A stretch of DNA of 64,000 bases. Source: Amphiura filiformis. Taxonomy: Eukaryota > Echinodermata > Ophiuroidea > Amphilepidida > Amphiuridae. Below are positions 10,441 through 21,699 of this stretch, piece by piece. Under the pieces are notes generated by a model. It worked only from the letters and a program-made list of their open reading frames with translations. It had not been told where the DNA came from and did no database searches. The stretch spans positions 62,388,735 to 62,452,734 of the forward strand of contig NC_092628.1 in NCBI RefSeq assembly GCF_039555335.1, given 5' to 3'. Both the position numbers and the translations under genes were made by a program. How positions within the stretch are numbered: the first letter of the stretch is position 1; each line of letters begins with the position of its first letter.

Positions 10441-12030
10441 CTATTATATTTCAATTAGTAACAGTTCACACAAGCTTTCAGCACAAGAGTTGTAAATATA
10501 CCTTGAAAAGCTATCTGTTAAATACTTTGTTTGGAAAGCATGTTGAAACTGTTTCTAATTGAAGTATGCCAATGTGTATTTACTTACAATTACATTGTGA
10601 TGTTATACAGAAGAATGCAAGAATGTCATAATGTGACATGATCTAATCCAATCAGGCCAAAGTCGGCAATAATGCAGTTGAGATATAGGCAATGGAAGGG
10701 GTAAATTAACATATAAATGATTCATACCTTTGCAACCAAGTATACCAGAGGTGTGGGGATTTTAACATCAGTAAGCTTATGTGCTGAGCATGTTATAAAT
10801 GATGATAACTCAATTGTCAAAATGTCAGACTTTGGTCAGAAAGGATTAGATTGTGTCTTAAATGCATGTGTATTCAATTGTCATTCTTGCACCAGTTGTA
10901 CAAAATACAAAGTGTACTTGGCTATTGTGCTGTGCTGAACTATCAGTATGCCATTCTATATCAATTCAAGAGATGATGCAAGTCTTGCCTATTATGAGCT
11001 GAGCAAAGTATGTAGCCCGGTAAATGTGCAACATTTTTCATGCTGAATATAAAGGAAAGACAACAATAGTGTGCCAAGCCAAGTGTGTGGATCACATGAT
11101 ATCAGCACATAATACATAAAGCCCACATTTTTATACACAAATTCATAATAACAGCACTGGAAATAAAATTCTGGAACACATCATTTTATTTCTACAGGCT
11201 AGATGCAAACATAATAGTTGAGTATTATATTTTGCTGTCACACCTGAATAGGAGTCCTCTGGATGGACACAGTTTGCTCTGGAACAGCAACCCCAAGTGC
11301 AAAATTCAAAGATGACCAAGATCCAGGAGCACCCAGGGAATTGATTTGCAAGTTCCTCTATTTTATCATCTTTTCCTTCATCAAGTTTCCTTTCTGTCTA
11401 TTCTTGACTTTTCTGCAGTTATTTCACCTCCATGTATTTCATAAGTCTATGAAAGAATTTATCCTAACTGAACCAAGAGAGTAACATATTTTTCATGCAT
11501 AAATACTACAATTACTGGAATGTGTTCCACATGTTTATTTTAGGATTAGGACAATAATAACCACTAACAAGTTCAGTCAACTGCCAACAAGTTCCTCACT
11601 AATGTTTGGTAAATGGTAATACAAAAATTACCAATACTCTTCTCAGGAAGAGTGTAAGTACTATTCTGTAAACAACAACAAACATTCCATATTGTATTAG
11701 GTATTGGTTGGTAAAAAAAAAAAAAGCATTTGGTAGATGCACTGTTTTTGAAAATACTTCAATTTTGTTCTGATCAATTTCACAATGCAAGTAAGGGTCA
11801 GACGATGGTGGACGACATTATTCATGTGGCAACAGCCAATATCGTAAACAAAACAGACAATATGACGGCAACACTGCCTGGACATTGGACGCCCCGTGCC
11901 AAGTTGTGTTTTAGCTCTATTGGCCCCGTTACAGAAAAAAAATGCACAAAATATATTTCTCAGTGAACGTATACATTTTCACATAAAAATAAATATTTTT
12001 GGATTCAAAATGAATGTGAAGAAAAAAAAA
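10441..12030. other. 3' flank of sulfatase gene 1
   Basis: No convincing coding sequence. It probably contains the 3' UTR; the first clear AATAAA is at 11162-11167. Small reading frames here show no family resemblance. Confidence 0.4.
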
Positions 12031-12034
12031 TTTG

Positions 12035-12112
12035 TAGCCGGGAGTGAGTGGGACTCGATCTCGGGACCCTCTGCGTGGGAGGCGAGAAACTTACCGCTAG
12101 ACCAAGCAAGCA
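12035..12112 (-). repeat. tRNA-Gly-like pseudogene or SINE head
   Basis: On - the sequence reads ggtctagcggtaagtttctc then gcctcccacgcagaggg, matching the D-arm and anticodon arm of tRNA-Gly(CCC). The T arm (gagatcgagtccc) pairs poorly, arguing against a functional tRNA. Confidence 0.5.
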
Positions 12113-12592
12113 TTGATACACGATGGGAGAAATTTTTAGTATATATCAAAAACATATTGTGCGTTATTCATACAAAACATTCAAAAAACAGTACTTACAA
12201 TGAGGTTCACTGTCGAACCTCAACGGATTTAGACTGATAAAGTAGTACTTAATAACATGCGTACAGTTTTGGAATAATTTGAGACATTTTTTTGTTTATG
12301 TGTAAAACCAATGACGACGTCAAAATTCAGTCAATCTTGGCCGGCCCCCCTGGTAAGGGTAATGTAGATTGTATGAAGTGAATTAATAAATTACTCCATG
12401 CATGTATTTCCATCAGTGAGGAATAAGCCACTTGTAATTGTTGCAAAAAAGTTAACTAGTATTTATTTTTTTGTATTAATGTGGCACTATGCCAGCCTAA
12501 AAATTGCCTTTTTGTACATGAGAAGTTTAAATCCGCCAATATGTAGAGATGATCTGGCCTGCATTCTCAACACTGCCTTGGGAGTATTTCAG

Positions 12593-12755
12593 CAGTGTTC
12601 GAAATATGCCTCAAAAAGTTACAGGCCAGCTGGGCTTGACCTTAAAAAGTTACCGGCCAGCTGGGCCGGCAACTAGATGCCAGTCAGAAAAGTTACCGGC
12701 CAGGTCAAAAAGTTACAGGCCAATGGCCAGCTGACCGGCCCTATTTCGAACACTG
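12593..12755. mobile_element. hAT-type MITE with 8-bp target duplication
   Basis: Perfect inverted ends CAGTGTTCGAAATA and TATTTCGAACACTG, flanked on both sides by TATTTCAG (12585-12592 and 12756-12763). The inside holds about four copies of aaagttaccggcca. The 8-bp duplication fits the hAT superfamily. Confidence 0.85.
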
Positions 12756-12816
12756 TATTTCAGTAGGCCTATACATTTTGTAGACCCTATGCAATAAACC
12801 AACTGGAATGGTATAA

Positions 12817-13016
12817 CAATTGACCTTTTCGGTAAATCCCATAACCCTTTGCGAGTACACCTGAGAACTCATCATTTGACGCCACGCCGACTTACAATGC
12901 GCAGTAAAGATGAACGATAAACGAAGTGAGCAACGGCGCGGAGCGGCTGGACGCAAAATGACGATTTCGTAGGTCTAATCGCAAAGGATTATGGGATTTA
13001 CCGAAAAGGTCAATTG
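12817..13016. mobile_element. MITE with about 38-bp inverted ends
   Basis: caattgaccttttcggtaaa.. on the left is complemented by ..tttaccgaaaaggtcaattg on the right. Non-coding, about 200 bp. Confidence 0.8.
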
Positions 13017-14040
13017 AAATGGCAGCCATATTGGAGGACAGTTCTCAAATGACAGCGGGATAGATCTCTGGATGGACTCCACAATCATTTCTACCTACCA
13101 CATGTTATATTGTATTATCTTGTGCAATTCCCCAAGGAGGCCTCCATGAGGAGAGCATTGTATTTAAAGGATGACGAGTCTTTCATGAATGATGTCATGT
13201 TGCATACCCTCTATTAGTGGTGGTGTCTGTCTATTCTGTCTTATCAGCCCTCCTACAACCTTGGCGAAAAAGGTTGCCACACCTGAGCGTTAATTGGCCA
13301 ACATCCTTCCCCGCTCCCCTATTGCAATGTTGATTTGGACAAAATCGTCATCATGTCTACATTTCAGTCTCCCAACATTGAAAGATGGGGGGTTGGGGAA
13401 GGGGAGGGTCTAAATTGAGTGTGCATGCATTTTTGCAACTATTATACAAAGATAATGCGGTACTGTGACATATTTACCTCTGGCGATTGCTTTATTTTAA
13501 CACCAGCACAGGCTGGTGTGGCAACGAATTTCCGCCAAGGTTGTAGTTTGAGAATGCAGGTTTGATCGTTTAGATAATGATATACAGATGATAGAAGGGG
13601 ACACCTTATTGTTACACTCCCAAGTTGTATGCATTGTAACATGCATTGAATGAGCAGTATGAGCTGAAGACATTAGTACTAGTAGTGTACTTTTTTTCTA
13701 AGAAAACTTTTTATCACAATGGTTATTTATTATCTGTGTACACCTTTCTATTTTTGAATAAAATCATTTTATAATAAAAATGGATATTTGTTTCTTGTTT
13801 TGTTGTTGTTGTTGCATTAGATAAATGTTTGAAAACATTTGGCAACTTCAATACATTGTGTGGGTTTTGGTTTGCACATTAAACTTTTAAATGAAATTTG
13901 ATTAATTAGAATACACTTGTGAAATGTACATATCCATAGTTGTAAGACCAGTGCAGATCGTGTCGAATATGAATTGGGTATAAATGAGCACTTGTAGGTG
14001 TAATATCGGATACGTTTGTGAAATGTCAGATATGTGTATA
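13017..14040. other. Intergenic, nothing recognised
   Basis: No gene. The short motif ggctggtgtggcaac and its complement gttgccacacc recur at about 13273 and 13511 but do not delimit a clear element. Confidence 0.4.
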
Positions 14041-14394
14041 TACCATATTTCGTCAAATAAACGCCCCCGGGGGCCTTACATTTTCCCAAGGGGGGGGGGG
14101 CGTTTATTCAAGGTCAATTTTAGAACGATAATTCCATTAAAATCATTGGATAAAGTAAAAACACACGCTAAAATGACGAACTATGAACTAGAAACACTGA
14201 CTTCTGGCTCACTTCCGGGTTTCTGATCCAGATTTTCGCCAATTATTGACACTATTATTGACCATGTGCGCGACTTGGTAAGCTTACTACACAAGATAGC
14301 ATGGAAATATCGGCATTTTTGAAACATAAAAATTAAAAAAAGTGGTGGGGGCGTTTATTTGGGGGGGGGGGCGACTATTTGACTAAATACGGTA
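14041..14394. mobile_element. MITE with TACCGTATTT-type ends
   Basis: taccatatttcgtcaaataa..cgccccc on the left against ggggg..actatttgactaaatacggta on the right. G/C homopolymer runs lie next to both ends. The TA at the tips fits a TA target. Confidence 0.7.
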
Positions 14395-14398
14395 AATA

Positions 14399-14570
14399 GT
14401 GTATTCTTAAGTTTGCTTGTTGAATGGGCGTTTAATGAAGATCCCTATTTGAAGGTGAAAATGTGTAGGGGGTGGTAGTTGTTATGTGGGTATCAGCAGC
14501 TTAATTTCTTAGCAAAGTCAACAAAGTGGCCCCCATGATTTAAAAGAAAAAAGTTGAGGCTTTGTGGCTC
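14399..14570. repeat. Dispersed repeat copy 1
   Basis: Shares gtttgcttgttgaa, gttatgtgggtatcagcag and further similarity with 27757-27925 in the same orientation. Family unknown. Confidence 0.6.
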
Positions 14571-15479
14571 TCAACCATCGATATATTGATGCTTTAATGC
14601 AGGCCAGAAAGCATGAAAAATAGATCCATTAATGACAGGCATGGGCAAAATCCTTACAGAGGTGCCTGATCTTTAGGAACACTGTTGTTTTGGGCCCTAT
14701 GGTGGGGCAATTGAGAGGAAATATTTGATTCTTGTGTCCATTTTTAGTATTAGGACTAAGAATTTATGATCTACTGATATCCCAGGTAATGTAATAAATA
14801 TGTATATCAGGCTCTTCGCATTCATGTTCAAAGGAAAAAAGTTTCAATTTGAGATAAGTAATTAGGAATACAAGTGAGACAGCAAAATAACACACTCAGT
14901 GTAGGGTATATATCTGTATTTTTATAGCTGTATTTCAAATATATTTCATCAACATATAGTCACATAGCACAGTTGAGATAGCACACAGTACAATTTGGCC
15001 TTAACAATTTTATATACTTTGGTCTAAACCTAAAAATTCCTGAATGGTCATCAAATATTGCACTTACCGAAGTTATGTAATTCTACAGATTCTTTTGAAT
15101 TTAACTTAATAATTGTATCTCAGCACAAATTGTTACAATTAACAACAATATAATATGGCAAATTGTTCATCCCCTAGACATTCATGTACTTGATCACACC
15201 GCATACATACAGTTTTGTCCTAATTTTCTGCACATTTGATTACATAAATGCCACATTACATATCAAAATGTTTCTAGGCCACAGAAAGATTGAAAATATT
15301 GGGGTGGCCATCAATAATTGAGGAGGGGGTTTATGTCCAAATTGATATTATGTGATGTTATAAAGAAATACAATACAAATTACTCAAAACTTGAGGGGGC
15401 ATGGCCATCCCAATTGCTAGTGCTCTGAAATGTTAGGCAAGTTTTTAGATCCCTGGTATTCTTCCCTGAAATACAGTCA
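14571..15479. other. Intergenic, nothing recognised
   Basis: AT-rich sequence without a gene, RNA or clear repeat. Confidence 0.4.
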
Positions 15480-15736
15480 TATGTGACCATCCAGCACAAC
15501 TGAGCCCTGAAGTCGCCAATCATCATTTTTGAGATATTCAACCAAAATATTCTGCTTGAAATTAGCTTTAAAATGATGTATATCATGTCTATAGTACTTG
15601 ACATTTAAGAAGTGAAAAATCAATAAAACAGTCAATAAATCCTTTGTTTCCTATTGTTTATTGTTAAGTTCAATGGAGCATATCTCAATAGTGGCACTGG
15701 CGACATCCGGGCTCAGTTGTGCTGGATGGTCACATA
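15480..15736. mobile_element. MITE with TATGTGACCATCCAGC ends
   Basis: tatgtgaccatccagcacaa on the left and its exact complement ttgtgctggatggtcacata on the right, continuing as actgagccc/gggctcag. The TA at both tips suggests a TA-target (Tc1/mariner-like) element. Confidence 0.85.
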
Positions 15737-15808
15737 TATTAATGGAGAATGTTACATAGCACCATATAAAAAATGACACCTTCCTATTTACATGTTATCA
15801 GCTACTTG

Positions 15809-16093
15809 TACCGTATTCATTCCAATAAGAGCCATTTTTACTTGTTTACCTAATTTTTTCGTAAGGGCTGTTTATTAGAGACAACTTTACCTATGTTATA
15901 ATAGGGTCCCAAGACGTTCTAGTAGCGTTGCAGTAAATGTATTGCAAGTTTACACATGACTTCAAATCCTAGTTCACTGTATCAATGTCTATCAGTCACT
16001 TCAACATTAATAGTACCCTTTAGCAAATTGAAAATACCCTGGGTGGGCGCTTATTGGGGTATGGGCGCTTATTGGAACAAATATGATGGAGTA
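15809..16093. mobile_element. MITE with TACCGTATT-type ends
   Basis: taccgtattcattccaataa on the left against ttattggaacaaatatgatg on the right. Close in style to the element at 14041. Confidence 0.65.
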
Positions 16094-16584
16094 ATGATGA
16101 ATTAATAATAAAATTACAATTTAACTTCAAAACAAGCATAATCTTCTCCAGCATAAATGGCATAACACACCCAATTTTAAATGCGCAATTGCTGGGATAT
16201 GGTCTTAATATTCAATGTCGTATACCAAATGCCTCAATTTTGAAATGTGCTACATGTTTGAAATTTGCTCTCAACAATGGTTGGTGGGGCGAAAGAGGTA
16301 GGAATCTACAAATGAAATATATGGTGAACTTCACATTTGACCCCAAGCACAAAATTATATGTATGAAGACGTGTCCCAGGGAATTGTTGCACTTGATCGA
16401 AGATTAACACAAGCAAAGACAAGCAATATATAGCAGTTTCTAACTGAAAGTATAATAATATAGAATGCATATAGCAACATTTGTGGAAGTGCATATACTA
16501 TTAGTCCACAGAGTCAGATATATAGTATATTTCCAATACATAAGTTGGTTTTATATAACTATTGTATAATATGTCAAACACTAC
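16094..16584. other. Intergenic, nothing recognised
   Basis: No coding or repeat signal between two mobile elements. Confidence 0.4.
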
Positions 16585-18324
16585 AGGGTCAGTCCATATC
16601 AAAACAGATTGAGTGTACACCCACCCTCTTGGATTTTGCTCTCCTTTGGCTCAGGGTACCTTTCATGGACCCCTAGGTGAGGTCACAAGAAAAAATTCAA
16701 ATTCAATTTCGTTTCGAATGGCGGGCCATCTAAGTTTGACGACCTTGACCAAAATTGGGAATTTAAGGTGTCCAAATGACAAAGCGCTCTCTTTGAGAGG
16801 CATTTTCTTCTTAATTAAATCAGTTGTGACCCTGTTTTTGAATGTGGTCACTCACTGGCTGTGTCTGAAATGCCTAATGCCAAAAAAGATTGATTTCGGA
16901 ATTTCGTTGGGATTTCAGAGGGGGTCAAAATCAGCACTTCGTACTGTTCAATCAAATTATCTTTGATTTTGAAGGACCCATGATAATGTCACAGTGCACT
17001 TATAGGTCCTAATTATGTTCAGAATGGATTAACCATGTGCCAATGTCTATGAGCAATTCAAAAAAAGAGAAATTTCTTGACCCCCTACAGAATTTTAGGC
17101 CCCCCTAAAGTGGTTCAGCCACAAATGGCTCTTAAAATCGGCAAATTTTGACACCTAATAACTTTAGGTGTACACCAGATATGAATTTCTAGTCTTTTGC
17201 ATCTGAAAGAATGTAGTCTAATGTTACTAGGAACATAAGATTTGTTTTGTATTTTTGTGTTTTGATACTAAGTTGATGGTCCCAAAAATCCCAATTTTGA
17301 CTAATAATGTACAGGTTATGGGTACAAAATGTCAATTTCAACATACCCTTTTTTCTATTTTTGATCACTTTATAGCAAATTGTCTTATTTATCCTGTTAT
17401 TACATAGTTAACAACGTCCGATTTTGGTGATTTTGGTGTCTAATTATATTTTCTTGCATGAGAAATACAACTTACGCAACTTAAAAAACTGTACAAGGAA
17501 CCAATGACCTCCTTATTACAATATGGATTCTTTTGGCAGCCATGTTGCAAAAGAGGGTCATCGGTTCCTTGTATAGTTTATTAATTTGCTTAGTTGTATT
17601 TCTCATGCAAGAAAACATATATAATTAGACACCAAAATTACCAAAATCAGACGTTGTTAACTATGGTCAGAATTCAGAAAGGTCGTTGACCTATGAACAT
17701 TTTTCGTCATAGCGCCCTCCTGAAAGGTCTGACACATAACAAACTATACATTTTTGGAATCCTCATGACCATACGAGTAATTTGATATATTACTTGACAT
17801 AATTGGGAGCATTCTGACAATTTGACCCCATAACCTGTACTTTGCATGTGCATCGTTGCCAGAAAGTGCATTTTGACCCCTTAAAATCCATACAGAGGAT
17901 TAGAAAGTAGTTTTTCTTATTACTTGACTCAAAAGCAACTTGAAATATCAGGATAAATAATACAAATGGCTATAAAGTGATCAAAAATATAAAAAAATAT
18001 TACTGGTATACTAAAATTGGCATTTTGTACCGTATCCTGTATGCATGGTATGTTAGGCAAAAATAGTCCCAAACAAAAATGTTTGGTAGACTCATAACCG
18101 GTGCGATCTTACCTTTCCGATGTAGATTAAGATACTTCTTGCATCGATCCCGAGATGCGGAAAAACCAATAGTCATTTTGTCCCACATAAATGAATAAAT
18201 AACAAAACCCCGATCCCCGGTGGACTCACCCAAAAGGTGACGCCACACCATATGATCGCCCCTTATCCGACTTGGGATCCCCTACTCGGACCAAACTTGT
18301 AGGGGTGGCGGGGTCCGGGATAAT

Positions 18325-18450
18325 CAACATCGAAAGGTAAGATCGCGACCGTTATGAGTCTACCAAACATTTTTGTTTGGGACTAGACTCAGTACACCGG
18401 TCGATCTTACCGCTTCCGATGTTGATTAAGATACTTCTTGCATCAACATC
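18325..18450. repeat. DIRS internal complementary region
   Basis: The first half (ggtaagatcg..atgagtctaccaaac) complements the outer left end (18065-18115). The second half (gactcagtacaccggtcgat..) complements the outer right end (about 25140-25184). This joined-ends arrangement is diagnostic of DIRS elements and is thought to template closure of the circular cDNA. Confidence 0.85.
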
Positions 18451-18619
18451 TGAAAGATCGATCTAGCAAGTAACCGACGGATGGAGGTACAAGATTGGTC
18501 AGCATCTGATCAGGGATCGGGAGCGGTAACGATGGTTTTCGCGAGGTCAGAAATATTTTCCCCCAACGGTCGGGAAAACAAAAAGGACCACGCGATCACA
18601 GACATAAACCTCCTTACTT

Positions 18620-19840
18620 AATAAGTTTGGTGGTTAAGAATAGCGACACTGGTTCTTACCATGCTGAGTATTCTGTATAGTCTGAAAACCTGGTACCCGT
18701 ACACCACCGTATTATGATCGCTTCGAACAATGTCCCGGTAAACCTCCCGCCCGCCTCTGATTACTAACGTAAACGGAAGTATCGTAGAGAAGAAGGCGAA
18801 GGTGGCTTCGGGACACCGCCTGCTAGATCTCCTCAAGGGACAACCGAACGGTATACCCAAGATGATGAGATAGCTCGTGTCGAGTGGGTCGTGGGACGCG
18901 AAACCTTCGCGATCCCCCCGGACCCCACCAACACCTGGACCAGCCATTGCGACAGCGGCTGGACCGAAAGGCTCTGTAAGGGTGATGAATGCGGTCGTGA
19001 GTCCTCGCAAGGCTTGTGTTCGAAGAAATAGTGCTGCAGCGCCTTATCGGACACCCCAGCCTATCTTTGGCTTCAGCCGAACCTTGCCCAACCCTGGGGA
19101 TTGGAGAGGGACGAATGTCGGTATGCACCGCGCCCGTTCAGTAGTCACGAGAACAGAGCGCCGAAACAGTGGCGCTCCAGTGTTAGTGAACACGGAAGCT
19201 AACCCCGACACCGTGTGCAACCCAGCTCCGCCGTCTCGAAGCCAACGCCAAACCGGAAAGCCATCTTGAGAGTTACGTATTTAAGCGCCGCTTTTGACGG
19301 AAGGTCAAAAGGGTGACCCTTAAAGTAATCTAAGACTGTGTTGGGATCCCTTAGGAGGATCACTTTCCTTTTGGTAGACACTCGCTGAACATACCGTCGA
19401 GGCGTAGACTAATAAGGTAACCATCGGTTATGATGGTCGACCCGCCTCGAAACCTCGGTGAATGGAGAGGACAGCTGACTTATAGCTGGCCCCAGTGGCC
19501 CGCTGAAGTCTTGCTTGGAACTTTTCTGTCAGAAACTCCGAACTAGCAGCACAGAGGTTTCTAGCGGGAGAGCTATTTGTCTCATTGCACCAAGCGTAGT
19601 ATGGAGCCAGACTCTGGCTATACGCACGGAGGGTAGACTTCCGTCTAGCCCCGGCGATGAGAAAAACAGCTTCTGATGAAAAGTATCCCTCGCTGCGCGT
19701 TCCCTGGTAAGGGCCATGCAGCTAACTGCAGGTGCTCTAGTGATAGACTGGTACCTCCGCTCCGGGCATCCGGAGTAGATCTGGTACTGGGAGTGCCAGC
19801 GGCCTTGCCGCTAGCAGAATGACAATGCAGTCTTCCCACC
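18620..19840 (-). pseudogene. DIRS tyrosine recombinase (frameshifted)
   Basis: Integrase-type recombinase that would insert the circular DIRS cDNA. Visible pieces in different frames: VLRDPNTVLDYFKGHPFDLP..AALKYVTLKMAF (19199-19381), where DIRS recombinases have a conserved LxxLTLKTxFLxALxSxRRVSEL block, and PTTHSTRAISSSWV (18833-19054), matching the conserved HSTRA box II. The Arg-containing end of the first block and the final Tyr are not in one frame. At least two frameshifts separate the pieces. Confidence 0.75.
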
Positions 19841-19894
19841 CGATCTTGGTCACCACCCTCATGAGTAGTGAGATCGGAGGGACTGCATAAGCTG

Positions 19895-21430
19895 TCATCC
19901 TCCCCAGTCTATGGACAGAGCGCCCACGGTGAATGCTTGGGGTCCGCGACCCTTGAGCAGTACACCGGCAGTGGATGATTGCGATGAGATGCGAACAGAT
20001 CTATCGAGGGGTGGTACATCCCCTTGAAGATCGTCTGAGCGCCCTGCGGAGCAAGGGACCATTCTGCTGGTCCCGACACCCTTCCTCGTGACAGATTGTG
20101 CGCGAGGATGCTGGTGACGCCAGCGATGTGTATCGCTCTCATCGTAATCTGCCTGAACTTGCACCACCCTATCAGGTGTCGTGCATGCAGGCTCAATCGT
20201 GGTGGCCCGGAGTCCCCTTGTCTGTTGGGGTAGGCTACCACGGTTGTGTTATCCGTCAGGACAACGGTATGTGATTCCACGATCACCTCCTCGTAAGCGA
20301 GGGAGGTTGATGTGAAACTCTGTCTCTATGGCCCCCATAGGCCCGAGACGGAGTCTCCGTGGATGTGGACCCCCAGCCCCGCTTTTGACGCTATGGTCGT
20401 CACTACGTGACATACCGGGGTGCAGGAAACCTGACACCCTGGGTCAAATTGGGCTGATGGGTCCACCACCAGAGTTCCTCTCGCGCGATCTCCGACAACG
20501 GAACCGCGAGGGATATTGAGTGACGGCTGGGCCTGCAAGCAGGCTAGAAGGTGTAGTTGGGTAAGCCTAACGTATCACTGCAGTTAAAGTACGAGGGCTA
20601 CCATACTGGCCATTAGGCCTACCACCTTCATTCATGCCACAGCGGGTTTTGCCCGAGACTCGCCAAGAGTCAGGCACACCGCACCATGTTCGCCACCCGC
20701 CGGGTGAGAGCACCGCGAACCCTCCGTGAGGGTGATCTGGGCCCCTACAAATAGTGGTGTTCGCGTCGGGACCACGCTGGACTTTTTGAGCTGATCAAAA
20801 ATCCAGGGTCCCGCACCCACGGACTATCAACCCCATGAGACCCGTAGTCTTCAGTGGAGTGCGTCCAGATATGAGCCAAACGTCCAGGTAGCAACTGATG
20901 TTGACACCCCTGTGCTTCAGGTACGCTGCCACCGCTCTGACCAAGAGTGTTAAACACCCTGGGAGAGATGGACAGGCGGATGGCCGGTATCAAAACTGGT
21001 AATTTTGATCCTGTACCTAGAAGCGCAGATGCCTCCGATCTTGAGAGGCGATTGGCATATGCAGATAGGCGTCCGAGAGATCTAGCGATGTTGTTCCCAT
21101 GCCCCTGATGGGGCAGGCTAGCACCGAGGCGAGAGTCCCCATTCTGAACCTCTTGGGCCTGAAGAACGTGTTCAACAGCCTGCGGTTCCGGATGGGGCTC
21201 CCGTCGCCGGTCTTCCTTGGAGCCAATGGCTCCAAGATCACCCGTAGAACGGGGGGGTAGACCGGGACAATCGCCCGCTTCGTGAGAAGCTGTGTGATCC
21301 CTGTCAGTAGTGCCCGACGCTGGGGGCCGTCTGACGGCACTACTGTGGACCTCTGAAATGTGCAGACGAATGTGGGGAGACTGGGTTGCCAGTCTGTAAC
21401 CCCCACTCCCCACTGACCATACCCAGGCAC
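19895..21430 (-). pseudogene. DIRS reverse transcriptase-RNase H (inactivated)
   Basis: RT start: LLTKRAIVPVYPP, FRPKRFRMGTLASVL and SLDLSDAYLHMPIASQDRRH (21017-21430), the DIRS motif A region. The frame then breaks. Downstream, around 20870-20905, the motif C box reads CYLDVWLIS, where YLDD is expected: the second catalytic Asp is Val (codon GTT at 20879-20881). RNase H follows (19909-20286) with VVLTDNTTVVAYPNRQG, HIAGVTSILAHNLSRG and SIDLFASHRNHPLPVYCSR, typical of DIRS. The frameshifts and the missing Asp make it non-functional. Confidence 0.85.
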
Positions 21431-21699
21431 TCAAAGAGATGGTTTCCCACCTCTGGGTGAAAGCCATAAGCGGTCGTCCACTGGGAGATCCCCCAGTGGA
21501 AAAACCGCTGAGCCCCCCAGGAATGCTCTGCCTAGCTTCCCTTGGAAGAGCGCTTGCTCTTCTTCGGGGCTTGCCAGCTGTTCCTGTGCTACCCTTGCGC
21601 CTCCCAGAAATGGGTGCTACAGAGGTAGTGGGCTCGGGTACTGTTGGTGGTGCACAGCCTGCTGAAGTCGGAGCTCCTACCCATGGTAAGGGCAGTTTC

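Noticed and set aside
12035..12112. Functional tRNA-Gly(CCC)
   Set aside because: D and anticodon arms match, but the T stem and acceptor stem do not pair.
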